Origin: Enterococcus sp. HY326
GTDB taxonomy: Bacteria > Bacillota > Bacilli > Lactobacillales > Enterococcaceae
DNA length: 64,000 nt
NCBI RefSeq assembly: GCF_026157065.1
Contig: NZ_JANLGQ010000004.1
Span: forward strand, 248,001-312,000
Direction of reading: 5' to 3'
Shown: positions 19,758-27,848 of the stretch, one piece after another
How positions within the stretch are numbered: the stretch's first letter is position 1
Layout: each line of letters opens with the position of its first letter
Notes under the pieces: generated by a model
Database searches by the model: none
Told to the model about the DNA's origin: nothing
Seen by the model: the letters and a program-made list of their open reading frames with translations, nothing else
Program-made: the position numbers and the translations under genes

Positions 19758-20357
19758 GTGGCGACACTTAATGAGTACCAACCAAAAGAAATTTTTCCTA
19801 ACTTGATTCAAACGGTTGAAAAATATTTTTTTGAGTATAATAAACAAGAAATCTTTAAGCATTCCTGTGAAGTGGCAGAAACTGCTAAAGCTATTGCCGC
19901 AGACTTTAATTTGAATCCTACAGCCGCCTTTGAAACGGGGCTACTCCACGATATAAGCGGTGTGATTCCAAATGAAAAGAGACTTCAGATTGAAAACGCA
20001 CTTGGTTATACTATTCACCCAGCAGAAAAGACTTTGCCGATGCTGCTCCATCAAAAACAATCCAGTTATTTAGCAGAAGCTTATTTTAATATAAGCAATC
20101 CTGCAACACTCAGTGCAATTGCTTGCCATACCACCTTGAAACCTTCAGCAACTCCATTTGATAAATGTCTTTTTATCGCAGATAAAATCAAGTGGGATCG
20201 TCCGCAGCCGGCACCTTATTTGACTGAGCTTGAAGCGGCTCTTAAAAATTCCTTAGATGCTGCTTGCATAGTTTATCTAGACTGGCTTTATGCAAATGAT
20301 CTGAAAATTGAACATCCGTGGCTCAAGGCCGCTAAAGAAGAATTGATAAAAGCCTAA
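19758..20357 (+). CDS. YqeK-like HD hydrolase
   Basis: 199 aa, a soluble HD-domain phosphohydrolase. Metal-site residues are visible at FKHSCEVAET and GLLHDISG, followed by the family's IACHTTLKPSATPFDKCLFIADKIKWDRP, which parallels YqeK, a symmetrical Ap4A hydrolase. YqeK usually sits beside nadD; here it follows the hscC/J-protein pair, so this may be a paralogue, and the substrate is inferred only from similarity. Start: GTG at 19758 with GGAG seven bases upstream; a longer frame would overlap the J-protein's membrane anchor and is unlikely. Confidence 0.78.
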   Translation: MATLNEYQPKEIFPNLIQTVEKYFFEYNKQEIFKHSCEVAETAKAIAADFNLNPTAAFETGLLHDISGVIPNEKRLQIENALGYTIHPAEKTLPMLLHQKQSSYLAEAYFNISNPATLSAIACHTTLKPSATPFDKCLFIADKIKWDRPQPAPYLTELEAALKNSLDAACIVYLDWLYANDLKIEHPWLKAAKEELIKA

Positions 20358-20363
20358 AAGAAT

Positions 20364-20409
20364 AGCTAGCTTTCTGCGAATCTAAAAATGCAGAGAGCTA
20401 GCTGTTTTT
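20364..20409. terminator. Bidirectional terminator
   Basis: Perfect TAGCTAGC/GCTAGCT arms plus inner TCTGC/GCAGA, with T runs on both sides, between convergent genes. Confidence 0.88.
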
Positions 20410-21359
20410 TATAAAATAATTGCCAGTAAAATTGGGATATAAAACAGGTAAATCAGAACACTCCAGGTCATGCTACTGGCAGCGAACTCTGTATCGCCAC
20501 CGTAGCTGCGGGCTAAAATCGGTACAGAATTTTGCACTGGCATGGAAGACTGCACAATGAAAACAGAGAGCATCAATGCTGGCACTTGGATAAAATGCCC
20601 TAACAAAATAACTAGTAAAGGAGAGATAACAAAACGGCCGATTAAAACGCCAAAGGTATCTTTAGTGAGACGAATATTTTTAATGCCGGTGAAGAAAATA
20701 ATAATTCCAATAAAAAACATCGATAGCGGAGTCGTTAAATTACCCAGATAACTAAAAAAGGTCGTCGCCATTTGCGGTACCGGCCATTCTAAGAAAATCC
20801 AGAGTAAGCCAATCAGAAACCCCATTAACGGTGGCGTGAAAATCTTTTTTAAAGCGGCTGTCGGATGAAAAGAAACCGTTGCTGTTTCGATTTGTGGATT
20901 GTCTTTGGCAATCATAAACACTCCGATTGTCCAAAAAATTGTCGTGTTGACAATGTAATAAAGTAAAACATAAGGTACTGAGGCTTCTCCAAAAATAGCC
21001 AGATTGATCGGCAAACCAATAAAAATTGTATTGGAGCAGGTGAACATTGTCGAAAATGTTCCAAAGTGTTTTTTCTCAACCTTCATTATTTTGGCATAAA
21101 GCAAGCTAAAGCCGTAGGTAAGAAGCATTGAAAAAATCGGAATCACCATCCCCGAAAATAGATGTAGGAACTCTTCTCGGGAAAAACTACTCGTAATATT
21201 TAAAAACATATTGCAGGGGAGTCCGATATTTAAAATCAATTTAGAAAAGACATCCGCCGTTTGATTGTTAAACCATTGTTTATAAGACAAGAGATAGCCG
21301 ATAAACATCAAAGCAAAAATAATCAAGATATTAACATATGCACTAACCAAAATTTTCAA
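20409..21359 (-). CDS. AEC family membrane transporter (auxin efflux carrier/malate permease type)
   Basis: 316 aa with about ten membrane helices and no soluble domain. The duplicated five-helix layout and motifs such as LILNIGLPCNMFLNI and MPVQNSVPILARSYGGD place it in the AEC family, whose bacterial members often carry malate or other organic acids. No malolactic or citrate genes are near, so the substrate is open. Two TTG starts are possible: at 21359 and at 21350. The latter has better spacing (9 bases) from AAAAGGG. Confidence 0.85.
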   Translation of the reverse strand: MKILVSAYVNILIIFALMFIGYLLSYKQWFNNQTADVFSKLILNIGLPCNMFLNITSSFSREEFLHLFSGMVIPIFSMLLTYGFSLLYAKIMKVEKKHFGTFSTMFTCSNTIFIGLPINLAIFGEASVPYVLLYYIVNTTIFWTIGVFMIAKDNPQIETATVSFHPTAALKKIFTPPLMGFLIGLLWIFLEWPVPQMATTFFSYLGNLTTPLSMFFIGIIIFFTGIKNIRLTKDTFGVLIGRFVISPLLVILLGHFIQVPALMLSVFIVQSSMPVQNSVPILARSYGGDTEFAASSMTWSVLIYLFYIPILLAIIL

Positions 21360-21498
21360 CCCTTTTCTACCAAACTGATTTTAGTTTAGCGGAAAATGAG
21401 GAGGGAGACAAGGGAAAACCAATTTTTAGCTGACGAATGGAAACTGAAGAAGGCTCCAAGAGTTCAATGCCGGATTTACCAAAATTGATATTTTAATT

Positions 21499-21537
21499 CA
21501 AAAAAAGCGCCGAAGACAGTAAGTCAACGACGCTTTT
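21499..21537 (-). terminator. Terminator of yidC
   Basis: AAAGCGTCG pairs with CGGCGCTTT (one G-U pair), followed by T residues on the minus strand. Confidence 0.8.
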
Positions 21538-21562
21538 ACAGTTTGCGTATGAATATAGTTTT

Positions 21563-22495
21563 TTACTTCCGCTGCTGCTTGCCAGCATTTCTGCCACGGC
21601 CATTCTTATCACTAGTGCCTGCATTGCGATTTTGAATCGGTTCTGCTGGTGTTGGCGTGACATCTTTTCTAGGTGTGACAACTTGTTTTGGCGGATTTTT
21701 CTTTAATTCTTCCTGAATTTGCGCTTTGATTTTTGGTCGCATCATTACATTGGTGATAAAAGATTGGATACAACTAAAGACCCCACCGACTACCCAGTAC
21801 AATGTAACGCCGGCTGGAGCGCTGATAGACATAAAACCAATCATTAAAGGTGAAACAATCATCATTGAACGCATGGTTTTCTTTTGTTCTTCCGGCAAGC
21901 CAATCATCGAGATAAAGCTTTGGGCTAGATAAGAAAGGCCAGCAATCGCCGCTAAGACGTAACTAACGTCACCTAAATTAATACCGAAGAAAACAGAGCC
22001 GCTAATGCCCTCTGTATAACGCGCCGCAAAATATAGCGCAGAGAAAATTGGCATTTGAATAAGCAATGGCAAACAGCCGATGCCGCCAAACATACTCATG
22101 TTGTTGGCTTTGTATAATTCCTGCATTTCACGATTGGCTTCTAATTGTTCTTCTTGAGAAGTTGCCGCTTTAACTTTTGCGTTAATGGCATCCATTTGTG
22201 GTTTGATTGCTTGCATTTTTTCAGATTGAATCAATGATTTACGGGATTGATTGATTCCTAATGGCATGATGATAATTCGCACGATAATCGTGATAAAAAT
22301 TACCGCCCAACCAAAGCCCCAGCCAAAATCATTGGCTAAGTATTGCATCAAGCTGCCCATCGGACGGACTAAGAAGCGATAAATTATACCGCTTGTATCG
22401 GGATTTCCATTTGAGTCTGTGCCGACACAGCCAGACAAAGCAAGTAGTAAAGTGACCATCCCGGAGCCAAGTAAGACATTTTTAATTCGATTCAT
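21563..22495 (-). CDS. yidC: Membrane protein insertase YidC (OxaA)
   Basis: 310-aa lipoprotein insertase that places membrane proteins with or without the Sec channel. The signal ends in a lipobox LSGC (Cys near residue 22). Five membrane helices follow, with the conserved hydrophilic-groove arginine in the IIVRIIIMPLGINQSRKSL region. The C-terminal tail is basic (KQVVTPRKDVTP… GRGRNAGKQQRK), as in Gram-positive YidC2 types that contact the ribosome. AGAGGAAG precedes the ATG. In relatives yidC is next to acyP; here a cysteine hydrolase gene lies between them. Confidence 0.96.
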   Translation of the reverse strand: MNRIKNVLLGSGMVTLLLALSGCVGTDSNGNPDTSGIIYRFLVRPMGSLMQYLANDFGWGFGWAVIFITIIVRIIIMPLGINQSRKSLIQSEKMQAIKPQMDAINAKVKAATSQEEQLEANREMQELYKANNMSMFGGIGCLPLLIQMPIFSALYFAARYTEGISGSVFFGINLGDVSYVLAAIAGLSYLAQSFISMIGLPEEQKKTMRSMMIVSPLMIGFMSISAPAGVTLYWVVGGVFSCIQSFITNVMMRPKIKAQIQEELKKNPPKQVVTPRKDVTPTPAEPIQNRNAGTSDKNGRGRNAGKQQRK

Positions 22496-22538
22496 TAGTT
22501 TCTTCCTCTACCTTAAATTTCACACTTTTTAACTATAC

Positions 22539-22582
22539 TAAAAAAGTCGCCTGATTTCAATTCAACATTAAAAAATCAGGCG
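22539..22582 (-). terminator. Terminator of the cysteine hydrolase gene
   Basis: CGCCTGATTT (22548-22557) and AAATCAGGCG (22573-22582) are perfect arms. On the minus strand a T run follows. Confidence 0.8.
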
Positions 22583-22616
22583 AAAGTCTTAGGTTTTTCT
22601 AAGAGTAGAAAAGGTG

Positions 22617-22642
22617 CAGGTTTTAATCTGATTTAAAACCTG
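22617..22642. repeat. Inverted repeat CAGGTTTTAAT/ATTTAAAACCTG
   Basis: Nearly perfect dyad with a three-base centre, downstream of the cysteine hydrolase gene. It may be a second stem in the 3' region or an operator; no strong T tail is seen. Confidence 0.5.
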
Positions 22643-22705
22643 AATTCGATTAATTAAACTATCAATTTTAATTGATGCAAACGGCGGACATTTTTCTATT
22701 CTTGA

Positions 22706-23245
22706 CTAGTCTCCTAAAGAAGGAGGTAGAAACAAGCCGTCAAATTTGTATATTGAGCTGATTGCTGCTTTATACATTAGATAGCAGACCGTTGGATATA
22801 TGACACGAATGCCTCGTTCCTTCAAGTCGGCTAATTTCTTTTCAAATTTTAAAGAATTTTTTATGCCAATACAGTTGAGGCGTAAGGTTACATCATACCC
22901 AAACTTAATTCCATCAACAGCACTGAAAGCTACACAAGAATTGCCATCCACTCCCACAATTTCAATCTGAGAAATATTGTTCTTGTTGAGGAGATTTATT
23001 AATTCGGCATTTGAGAAGGCACTTGGTTTTTCTTTATAAAAAATTTTGTCGGAAACGATCTTTAGAGTTTCAACAAAATCATAGGTTGTTGGCTCACTTC
23101 TTAGTTTTCTAACATTTTTAATGTAGATGACTAGCTCGTCATTTTCTGCAGCTTGCAGGATACTTCCGTTTATATCAGACATGAGAATCGACTCATATTG
23201 AGCCATGTATTCTTTTTGAACATCTATGACAATCAATGCTTTCAT
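22706..23245 (-). CDS. Cysteine hydrolase, isochorismatase-like family
   Basis: 179 aa with the catalytic triad of the family: Asp in ALIVIDVQKEY, Lys in FYKEKPSAF and Cys in GVDGNSCVAFSA. Members hydrolyse amides or enol ethers such as nicotinamide, N-carbamoylsarcosine, ureidoacrylate or isochorismate; substrate cannot be read from sequence. The C-terminal part (YKAAISSIYKFDGLF) is unlike common members. Start: ATG at 23245, eight bases after AAGGA; the ATG at 23251 is too close to the site. It lies between yidC and acyP, normally neighbours, so it looks inserted. Confidence 0.8.
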   Translation of the reverse strand: MKALIVIDVQKEYMAQYESILMSDINGSILQAAENDELVIYIKNVRKLRSEPTTYDFVETLKIVSDKIFYKEKPSAFSNAELINLLNKNNISQIEIVGVDGNSCVAFSAVDGIKFGYDVTLRLNCIGIKNSLKFEKKLADLKERGIRVIYPTVCYLMYKAAISSIYKFDGLFLPPSLGD

Positions 23246-23420
23246 TTGCATGTTCCTTACGCTTCATCGTAATTTGCTTGATTTACGCTAACCTTTACAA
23301 ATAATTTTACTGAGTATCAGCGCTATTAAGTGTTTGTTTTGATACAAATAATCTAAAGTAGTTGCCTTGATAGCATGTTGAATAAAATTTCCAAAAATAA
23401 AGACTGCTTACACCTAAAAA

Positions 23421-23699
23421 CTATCGATAAGAAACATTAAATTTCTTTCCTTCTTTCAACTCAGGGGCTTCTTCCACGGTCATTTCAGAAACCTTGCCAC
23501 TAGGGGAGGGGGAAGCTTTTAAGCGTTGCAAAAAAAGCTTCATCACAGCATCGTCTGCCACGGCTTCGATTGAAACGGAGCCGTCATCTTCGTTCCAAAC
23601 GGCACCGGTCACGCCTAATTCATCGGCGACCATTTTGGTGGTATAGCGAAAGCCGACACCTTGCACACGACCTTTAATATTAATTTTTAATTTTTTCAA
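23421..23699 (-). CDS. acyP: Acylphosphatase
   Basis: 92-aa small enzyme that hydrolyses acyl phosphates such as carbamoyl or acetyl phosphate. The signature GRVQGVGFRYTTKMVADELG includes the catalytic Arg, and the catalytic Asn is in GAVWNEDDGSVSIEA. TTG start with AGAGGTG upstream. It is divergent from the rRNA methyltransferase gene, the usual arrangement in enterococci and streptococci. Confidence 0.95.
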   Translation of the reverse strand: MKKLKINIKGRVQGVGFRYTTKMVADELGVTGAVWNEDDGSVSIEAVADDAVMKLFLQRLKASPSPSGKVSEMTVEEAPELKEGKKFNVSYR

Positions 23700-23843
23700 G
23701 GGGCACCTCTTTCTTAAAAAAGTTTTCTTGTTTCTATTATGAAAAAAAAGACTGTCGATTTCAAGTTTTTTAAAGGTAGGTCAGAAAATAATCTGCTTTT
23801 TTCTGGCAGGCCACTCATGCTATAATAACGCGAGGTGACGTTC

Positions 23844-24614
23844 ATGAAGGAAATTTTATCCACTAAGAATACTTGGATTAAAGAATTAAAAAAATATCAA
23901 AAGAAAAAAGTGCGCCAAGCAGAAGGGAAATATCTGCTGGAGGGTTTTCATTTGATTGAAGAGGCCCAGAAAAATCAACAGGAAATATCTGCAGTTTTAG
24001 TCAATCAGCGGGGCCTGCAGGAATGGCAGGCTTGGCTAGCTGAATTCCCTACTGAGAAACTTTATTTTGTCAGTGATTCTGTGATGAATAGTCTATCAGA
24101 ATTACCTACGCCTCAAGGAATCTTAGCGGTGATGGAATTAAAAAATAATCAGACCAATGATTTTAGCGGGCGCTGGTTATTATTGGCAGAGGTGCAAGAT
24201 CCTGGTAATGTCGGCACAATGATTCGCACCGCCGACGCTGCTGGTTTTTCTGGAGTGATTTTAGGCGAAGGCACCGCTGATATATATAGCACTAAAGTTT
24301 TACGAAGTATGCAGGGGAGCAATTTTCATCTGCCGATTATTGAAAAACCAATTTTGGAAGCCATTGAGCTGTTTAAGTCAGCGGGTAGTCCTGTCTATGG
24401 GACGGAATTGAATGAGGCGGCTATCAGTATAACCGAGGTTAAGCCTTTAGAAAATGTGGCGTTAATCATGGGCAATGAGGGACAGGGTCTTCCTCAAGAA
24501 ATCTTAAGTCAAACCAATCAAAATATTTATATTCCGATTTTGGGTCAAGCGGAATCCTTAAACGTAGCGGTCGCAGCCGGCATTTTAATGTATGCCTTAG
24601 CGCTGAAAAATTAA
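23844..24614 (+). CDS. SpoU/TrmH-family RNA 2'-O-methyltransferase
   Basis: About 256 aa. An N-terminal substrate-binding domain (KNTWIKELKKYQKKKVRQAEGKYLLEGFHLIEEA) is followed by the SPOUT knot domain with the three SpoU motifs: EVQDPGNVGTMIRTADAAG, ALIMGNEGQGLPQEI and IPILGQAESLNVAVAAGI. It probably methylates a ribose in rRNA or tRNA; the position is unknown. Start: ATG at 23844, five bases after GAGGTGA. Confidence 0.93.
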   Translation: MKEILSTKNTWIKELKKYQKKKVRQAEGKYLLEGFHLIEEAQKNQQEISAVLVNQRGLQEWQAWLAEFPTEKLYFVSDSVMNSLSELPTPQGILAVMELKNNQTNDFSGRWLLLAEVQDPGNVGTMIRTADAAGFSGVILGEGTADIYSTKVLRSMQGSNFHLPIIEKPILEAIELFKSAGSPVYGTELNEAAISITEVKPLENVALIMGNEGQGLPQEILSQTNQNIYIPILGQAESLNVAVAAGILMYALALKN

Positions 24615-24854
24615 TTTTTGTGAAAAGACTGTTGAAATAAAGTTGTAAAAAAATTTCAACTACAAGCTGAATTTTTACTGATTTAAAGCTCTTTACAAAA
24701 AGTTTAGTTCTATTTGCAGATTGATTTTCTTTACATTTTTCTTAAAAAGATTAAGGAATCTTAACAATCAAGACCGTTAGAAGTAATTTCATTGGGGGCG
24801 TGCTATACTGAATAAGTATTAGAATGATTTCAAAATTAAAGGTGGCCTTTGTGA

Positions 24855-25349
24855 ATGACTTTAGCTTGGCAAGATGATAAAGAATATATGTCCTATGTGG
24901 AAGATTTATTAGCAACTGACGAAGTACAAAAACTGGCAACTTACAAACAACATGTGAATTCAACTCGTTTAGAACATTCTTTAAGTGTTTCATATTATAG
25001 TTATAAATTAGCTAAACGCTGGCACGGCGATGCTCGAGCAACTGCGCGGGCAGGCTTATTACACGATTTATTTTATTATGATTGGCGGACAACTAAGTTT
25101 GATGAAGGCTCTCATGCCTATATGCATCCACGGATTGCCGTCAAAAATGCTGAAAAAATTACAGAATTGTCTCCGCTAGAAAGAGACATTATTGTGAAAC
25201 ACATGTGGGGAGCAACGATTGCACCGCCTCGTTACAAGGAAAGCTACATTGTAACAATGGTTGATAAATACTGTGCAGTTAAGGAAGCTTCAGAGCCCTT
25301 TACGCAAAATATGCGGAGCAAGTGGCAGCACATTTTTGCCCGAAATTAA
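24855..25349 (+). CDS. HD-domain phosphohydrolase
   Basis: 164-aa soluble HD protein. Metal ligands are visible in RLEHSLSVSYYS, GLLHDLFYYDW and HMHPRIA-like HPRIAVKNA, with a later VKHMW and MVDKY(C). Enzymes of this group act on nucleotides or small phosphoesters; this one is not assignable further. ATG after a weak GGTGG region; the upstream 240 bases are AT-rich and should hold its promoter. A clear terminator follows. Confidence 0.82.
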   Translation: MTLAWQDDKEYMSYVEDLLATDEVQKLATYKQHVNSTRLEHSLSVSYYSYKLAKRWHGDARATARAGLLHDLFYYDWRTTKFDEGSHAYMHPRIAVKNAEKITELSPLERDIIVKHMWGATIAPPRYKESYIVTMVDKYCAVKEASEPFTQNMRSKWQHIFARN

Positions 25350-25359
25350 AAAGTTTACC

Positions 25360-25392
25360 GAGGAAAATCGAATGGGATTTTCCTCTTTTTTT
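25360..25392 (+). terminator. Terminator after the HD gene
   Basis: GAGGAAAATC and GATTTTCCTC are perfect arms around a six-base loop, followed by seven T. Confidence 0.92.
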
Positions 25393-25469
25393 CTATTTTG
25401 AAAATTCTTCCTTGAAAATTCCGATAAATAAGCTTAAGATGACGAAGAATTCAAAAGTTTGGAGGAATT

Positions 25470-25856
25470 ATGGTGAAGCTTAATTATTTAATTGTGGCTG
25501 CTTTTGCCTTTATTGGCGGAAATGTGCGCTACTTAGTCGGCTTTATTTTCCCAAAAATTGGCGATTTTCCAATTGGCACATTGATGGTCAATCTTGTTGG
25601 CTGTTTTCTTTTTAGCTGGCTGGTAAAACATATTATGGTGGACCGAGATTGGAATGGTCGGTTAATCCTTGGCGTTGGCACCGGTTTTTGCGGAGCTTTG
25701 ACAACTTTTTCTTCCTTTGCTTTAGATGCAGCACAATTATTGTCGGGCAATCATTATTTGTTAGCTGTGATTTATTTAGTGGCTTCAATTTTCGGGGGAT
25801 TGTTGATGGCATTTCTCGGTGAATATGTGTATTCACCAAGGAGGCTTGCCCAATGA
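25470..25856 (+). CDS. crcB: Fluoride exporter CrcB/Fluc, subunit 1
   Basis: 128-aa four-helix membrane protein of the Fluc family, fluoride channels built as dual-topology dimers. Signature: GGNVRYLVG near the start and GTGFCGALTTFSSFALD in the middle, with the conserved Asn in MVNLVGCFLFSW. GGAGG precedes the ATG. It overlaps the second crcB gene by four bases, so the two probably form a heterodimer. I saw no fluoride riboswitch in the 110 bases upstream. Confidence 0.94.
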   Translation: MVKLNYLIVAAFAFIGGNVRYLVGFIFPKIGDFPIGTLMVNLVGCFLFSWLVKHIMVDRDWNGRLILGVGTGFCGALTTFSSFALDAAQLLSGNHYLLAVIYLVASIFGGLLMAFLGEYVYSPRRLAQ

Positions 25857-26206
25857 ACTTTCTTTTAGTCGGCACTGGCGCTGCGATGGGGGCCTTGATT
25901 CGCTACAGTATTAATTTACTATTTGAAAAGCTGCCACATCCTTACCCTTTTGCTACCCAAATAATTAATCTTAGCGGTGCTTTTTTATTAGGTATTTTTG
26001 CAGGAATGAATTTGTCTAACAGCCTATATTTATTATTGGGAACTGGCTTGATGGGGGGCTACACAACTTTTTCGACGCTAAATTTTGAGCTGTTTATTTT
26101 ATTAAAGGAAAACCGCAAATTATTTTATTGGTATTTTACGATTACGTATGTGGTGGGAATGGTCCTTTGCTTTGCCGGTTTAGTTGTTGGAAAAATCTTA
26201 GCTTAA
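25853..26206 (+). CDS. crcB: Fluoride exporter CrcB/Fluc, subunit 2
   Basis: 117 aa, paralogue of the gene before it: GAAMGALIRYSINLLF, QIINLSGAFLLGIFAG and GTGLMGGYTTFSTLNFEL are the same family positions. Four membrane helices are expected. Pairs of short crcB genes with opposite membrane orientation are common in Firmicutes. The ATG overlaps the stop of the first gene as ATGA. Confidence 0.94.
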   Translation: MNFLLVGTGAAMGALIRYSINLLFEKLPHPYPFATQIINLSGAFLLGIFAGMNLSNSLYLLLGTGLMGGYTTFSTLNFELFILLKENRKLFYWYFTITYVVGMVLCFAGLVVGKILA

Positions 26207-26229
26207 CATTTGAAAAATTTAAAAAACTA

Positions 26230-26273
26230 ATCCCAGCTCGTATCAGATTCTTGATAAGGGCTGGGATTTTTTT
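26230..26273. terminator. Terminator between crcB and the convergent ydcF-like gene
   Basis: ATCCCAGC and GCTGGGAT arms with a T run, reaching the stop codon of the minus-strand gene. Confidence 0.88.
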
Positions 26274-27474
26274 ATGAAAAGAGCAGACTGATAAGGGCGA
26301 AGAGTATGACGAAGGCTAAGAAAAATAAAAACACGATGATGTGGCGCTTTTTATGTAAAGCGACAATTGCGACAAATTCCCGCAAAAAAGCATTGGGGAG
26401 ATAATAGCCAGCCGTTTTGGCACCGATGCCGTCTGCTTTAATTTTAGCTTGGCGGGCAAATAAACCCGCACGAAAAATATGAAAATTATTCGATGTGAAA
26501 ATCGCATTGTAGGGCTGATCGGAACCAGCATCCATAATTTCTTTTGAGAACTTCATATTCTCCAAGGTTGTTCTTGAATTAGTTTCCATCAGGATATCTT
26601 CAGCTGCAATTCCTTGTTCAAGGGCATAGGCCCGCATCGCTTCAGCTTCTGAAACACTTTCATCACTGCCTTTACCCCCAGACATCAAAATCATTGGCGT
26701 CTTCATAGTCGCCCGCTTTTGAGCTTTATAAAACTGAATCGCCTTATCAATTCGCTTGGCTAATAGTGGCGTAACCGTTTTACCATCAATCAAACCGGCC
26801 CCTAAAACAATAATATAATCTTGATTGTATTTAGGACGGTTAAACTGATAAAGAACTGAAATTGTCAGGTAATTGTAAAAGACGACAAAGAAATAGCCCA
26901 GCATCAATGGCACAATGAAAAATAGAATCGCTAACCAATCTGGTAGATGGGAAAGAACAAAAAGTTCAATTAAAAGGTAAATTGTGAGACCAATTCCCAA
27001 AAGAAGCGTCAGCAGATTTGCTAAAGAAAAGGATTCTTTTTTTAAGACGAGATAGCTGTTCCAATATAAAAAGAGAATCAGGGCGTAAATACCAAAGGCT
27101 AAGGTAAATAAGATAGCCAAACCAATCACTGACAACAATCCACCGAGAAAAATACTTTGTGCCTCAAACATGACAAACAGCAGATAGCTACCAAAGCTCA
27201 TCAAAAAAAAGTTGAAGAGCAGGCCGTTAATTAGTCGCCGTTTCTCCCTAAAATAGCTAATAGCAAAAATGCTGAAAAAGACTAGTGGCAGCAGAAAAAA
27301 ATAGCTGCCCTCTCGATATTCTAAAAATAAAGTGTAGGCCAGCAGCGCGAGGCCTGAAAAAAGTAAAATATAAAAAAAGCTGCTATTTAATAGTTTCCTT
27401 CGCTGCCAAACATAAATGCCAATGACACCCAGCAGGTATCCGATAAAAAAGATAATTTCTAAATTAAAATTCAT
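26272..27474 (-). CDS. YdcF/ElyC (DUF218) family membrane protein
   Basis: About 400 aa. The N-terminal half holds about eight hydrophobic helices. The DUF218 domain follows around residues 225-370 with DYIIVLGAGLIDGKTVTPLLAKRI, MILMSGGKG and ETNSRTTLENM. One more hydrophobic helix closes the protein. DUF218 proteins such as SanA and ElyC influence envelope and peptidoglycan integrity, but the chemistry is not known. Start: ATG at 27474 with AGGAG seven bases upstream. Confidence 0.85.
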   Translation of the reverse strand: MNFNLEIIFFIGYLLGVIGIYVWQRRKLLNSSFFYILLFSGLALLAYTLFLEYREGSYFFLLPLVFFSIFAISYFREKRRLINGLLFNFFLMSFGSYLLFVMFEAQSIFLGGLLSVIGLAILFTLAFGIYALILFLYWNSYLVLKKESFSLANLLTLLLGIGLTIYLLIELFVLSHLPDWLAILFFIVPLMLGYFFVVFYNYLTISVLYQFNRPKYNQDYIIVLGAGLIDGKTVTPLLAKRIDKAIQFYKAQKRATMKTPMILMSGGKGSDESVSEAEAMRAYALEQGIAAEDILMETNSRTTLENMKFSKEIMDAGSDQPYNAIFTSNNFHIFRAGLFARQAKIKADGIGAKTAGYYLPNAFLREFVAIVALHKKRHIIVFLFFLAFVILFALISLLFS

Positions 27475-27848
27475 AACCAAGCTCCTGTACTCAATGAACT
27501 GACAAGCAGTTCTTTATCTGCTTTATAGTATAGCAAAAAATTCTTTGAAACGATAAAAAAGTGGTTGTGCTGCAAGTCTTTTTCCTGATGCCTTAACCTA
27601 AACGAATTGGCGGTATCTTTGTTACTGGAAATTTTGAAATTACATTCAGTGCTATTTGCCAAAACGTATAAAACTTGTTCGAAATTTTTTTTTAGTAGAC
27701 TAGGATTAAGTCTTAGATTACAACTGCAAGGCCAACTAAATCTTCCGTGAAGTATTTAAGTTCTAGTGGCAAGGCAAAAAAACAGATAGCAGCTTATCAA
27801 TCAAGCTTGCTACCTGCTTTCAATTTGTTAAAACTTAGTTTATTTCTT
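27475..27848. other. Intergenic region, 374 bases
   Basis: AT-rich, no supported gene. It contains the promoter region of the YdcF-like gene (right of its start) and a terminator of the carboxypeptidase gene at its right end. Nothing else recognised. Confidence 0.6.
27774..27815 (-). terminator. Terminator of the D,D-carboxypeptidase gene
   Basis: AGGTAGCAAGCTT pairs with AAGCTGCTATCT on the minus strand, followed by T residues. Confidence 0.8.

Noticed and set aside
25393-25469. Fluoride riboswitch before the crcB pair
   Set aside because: The conserved fluoride-aptamer pieces are not present; the leader is short and AT-rich.
27471-27662. 63-aa minus-strand frame upstream of the YdcF-like gene
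   Set aside because: No ribosome site; it covers the promoter region and overlaps the gene start.
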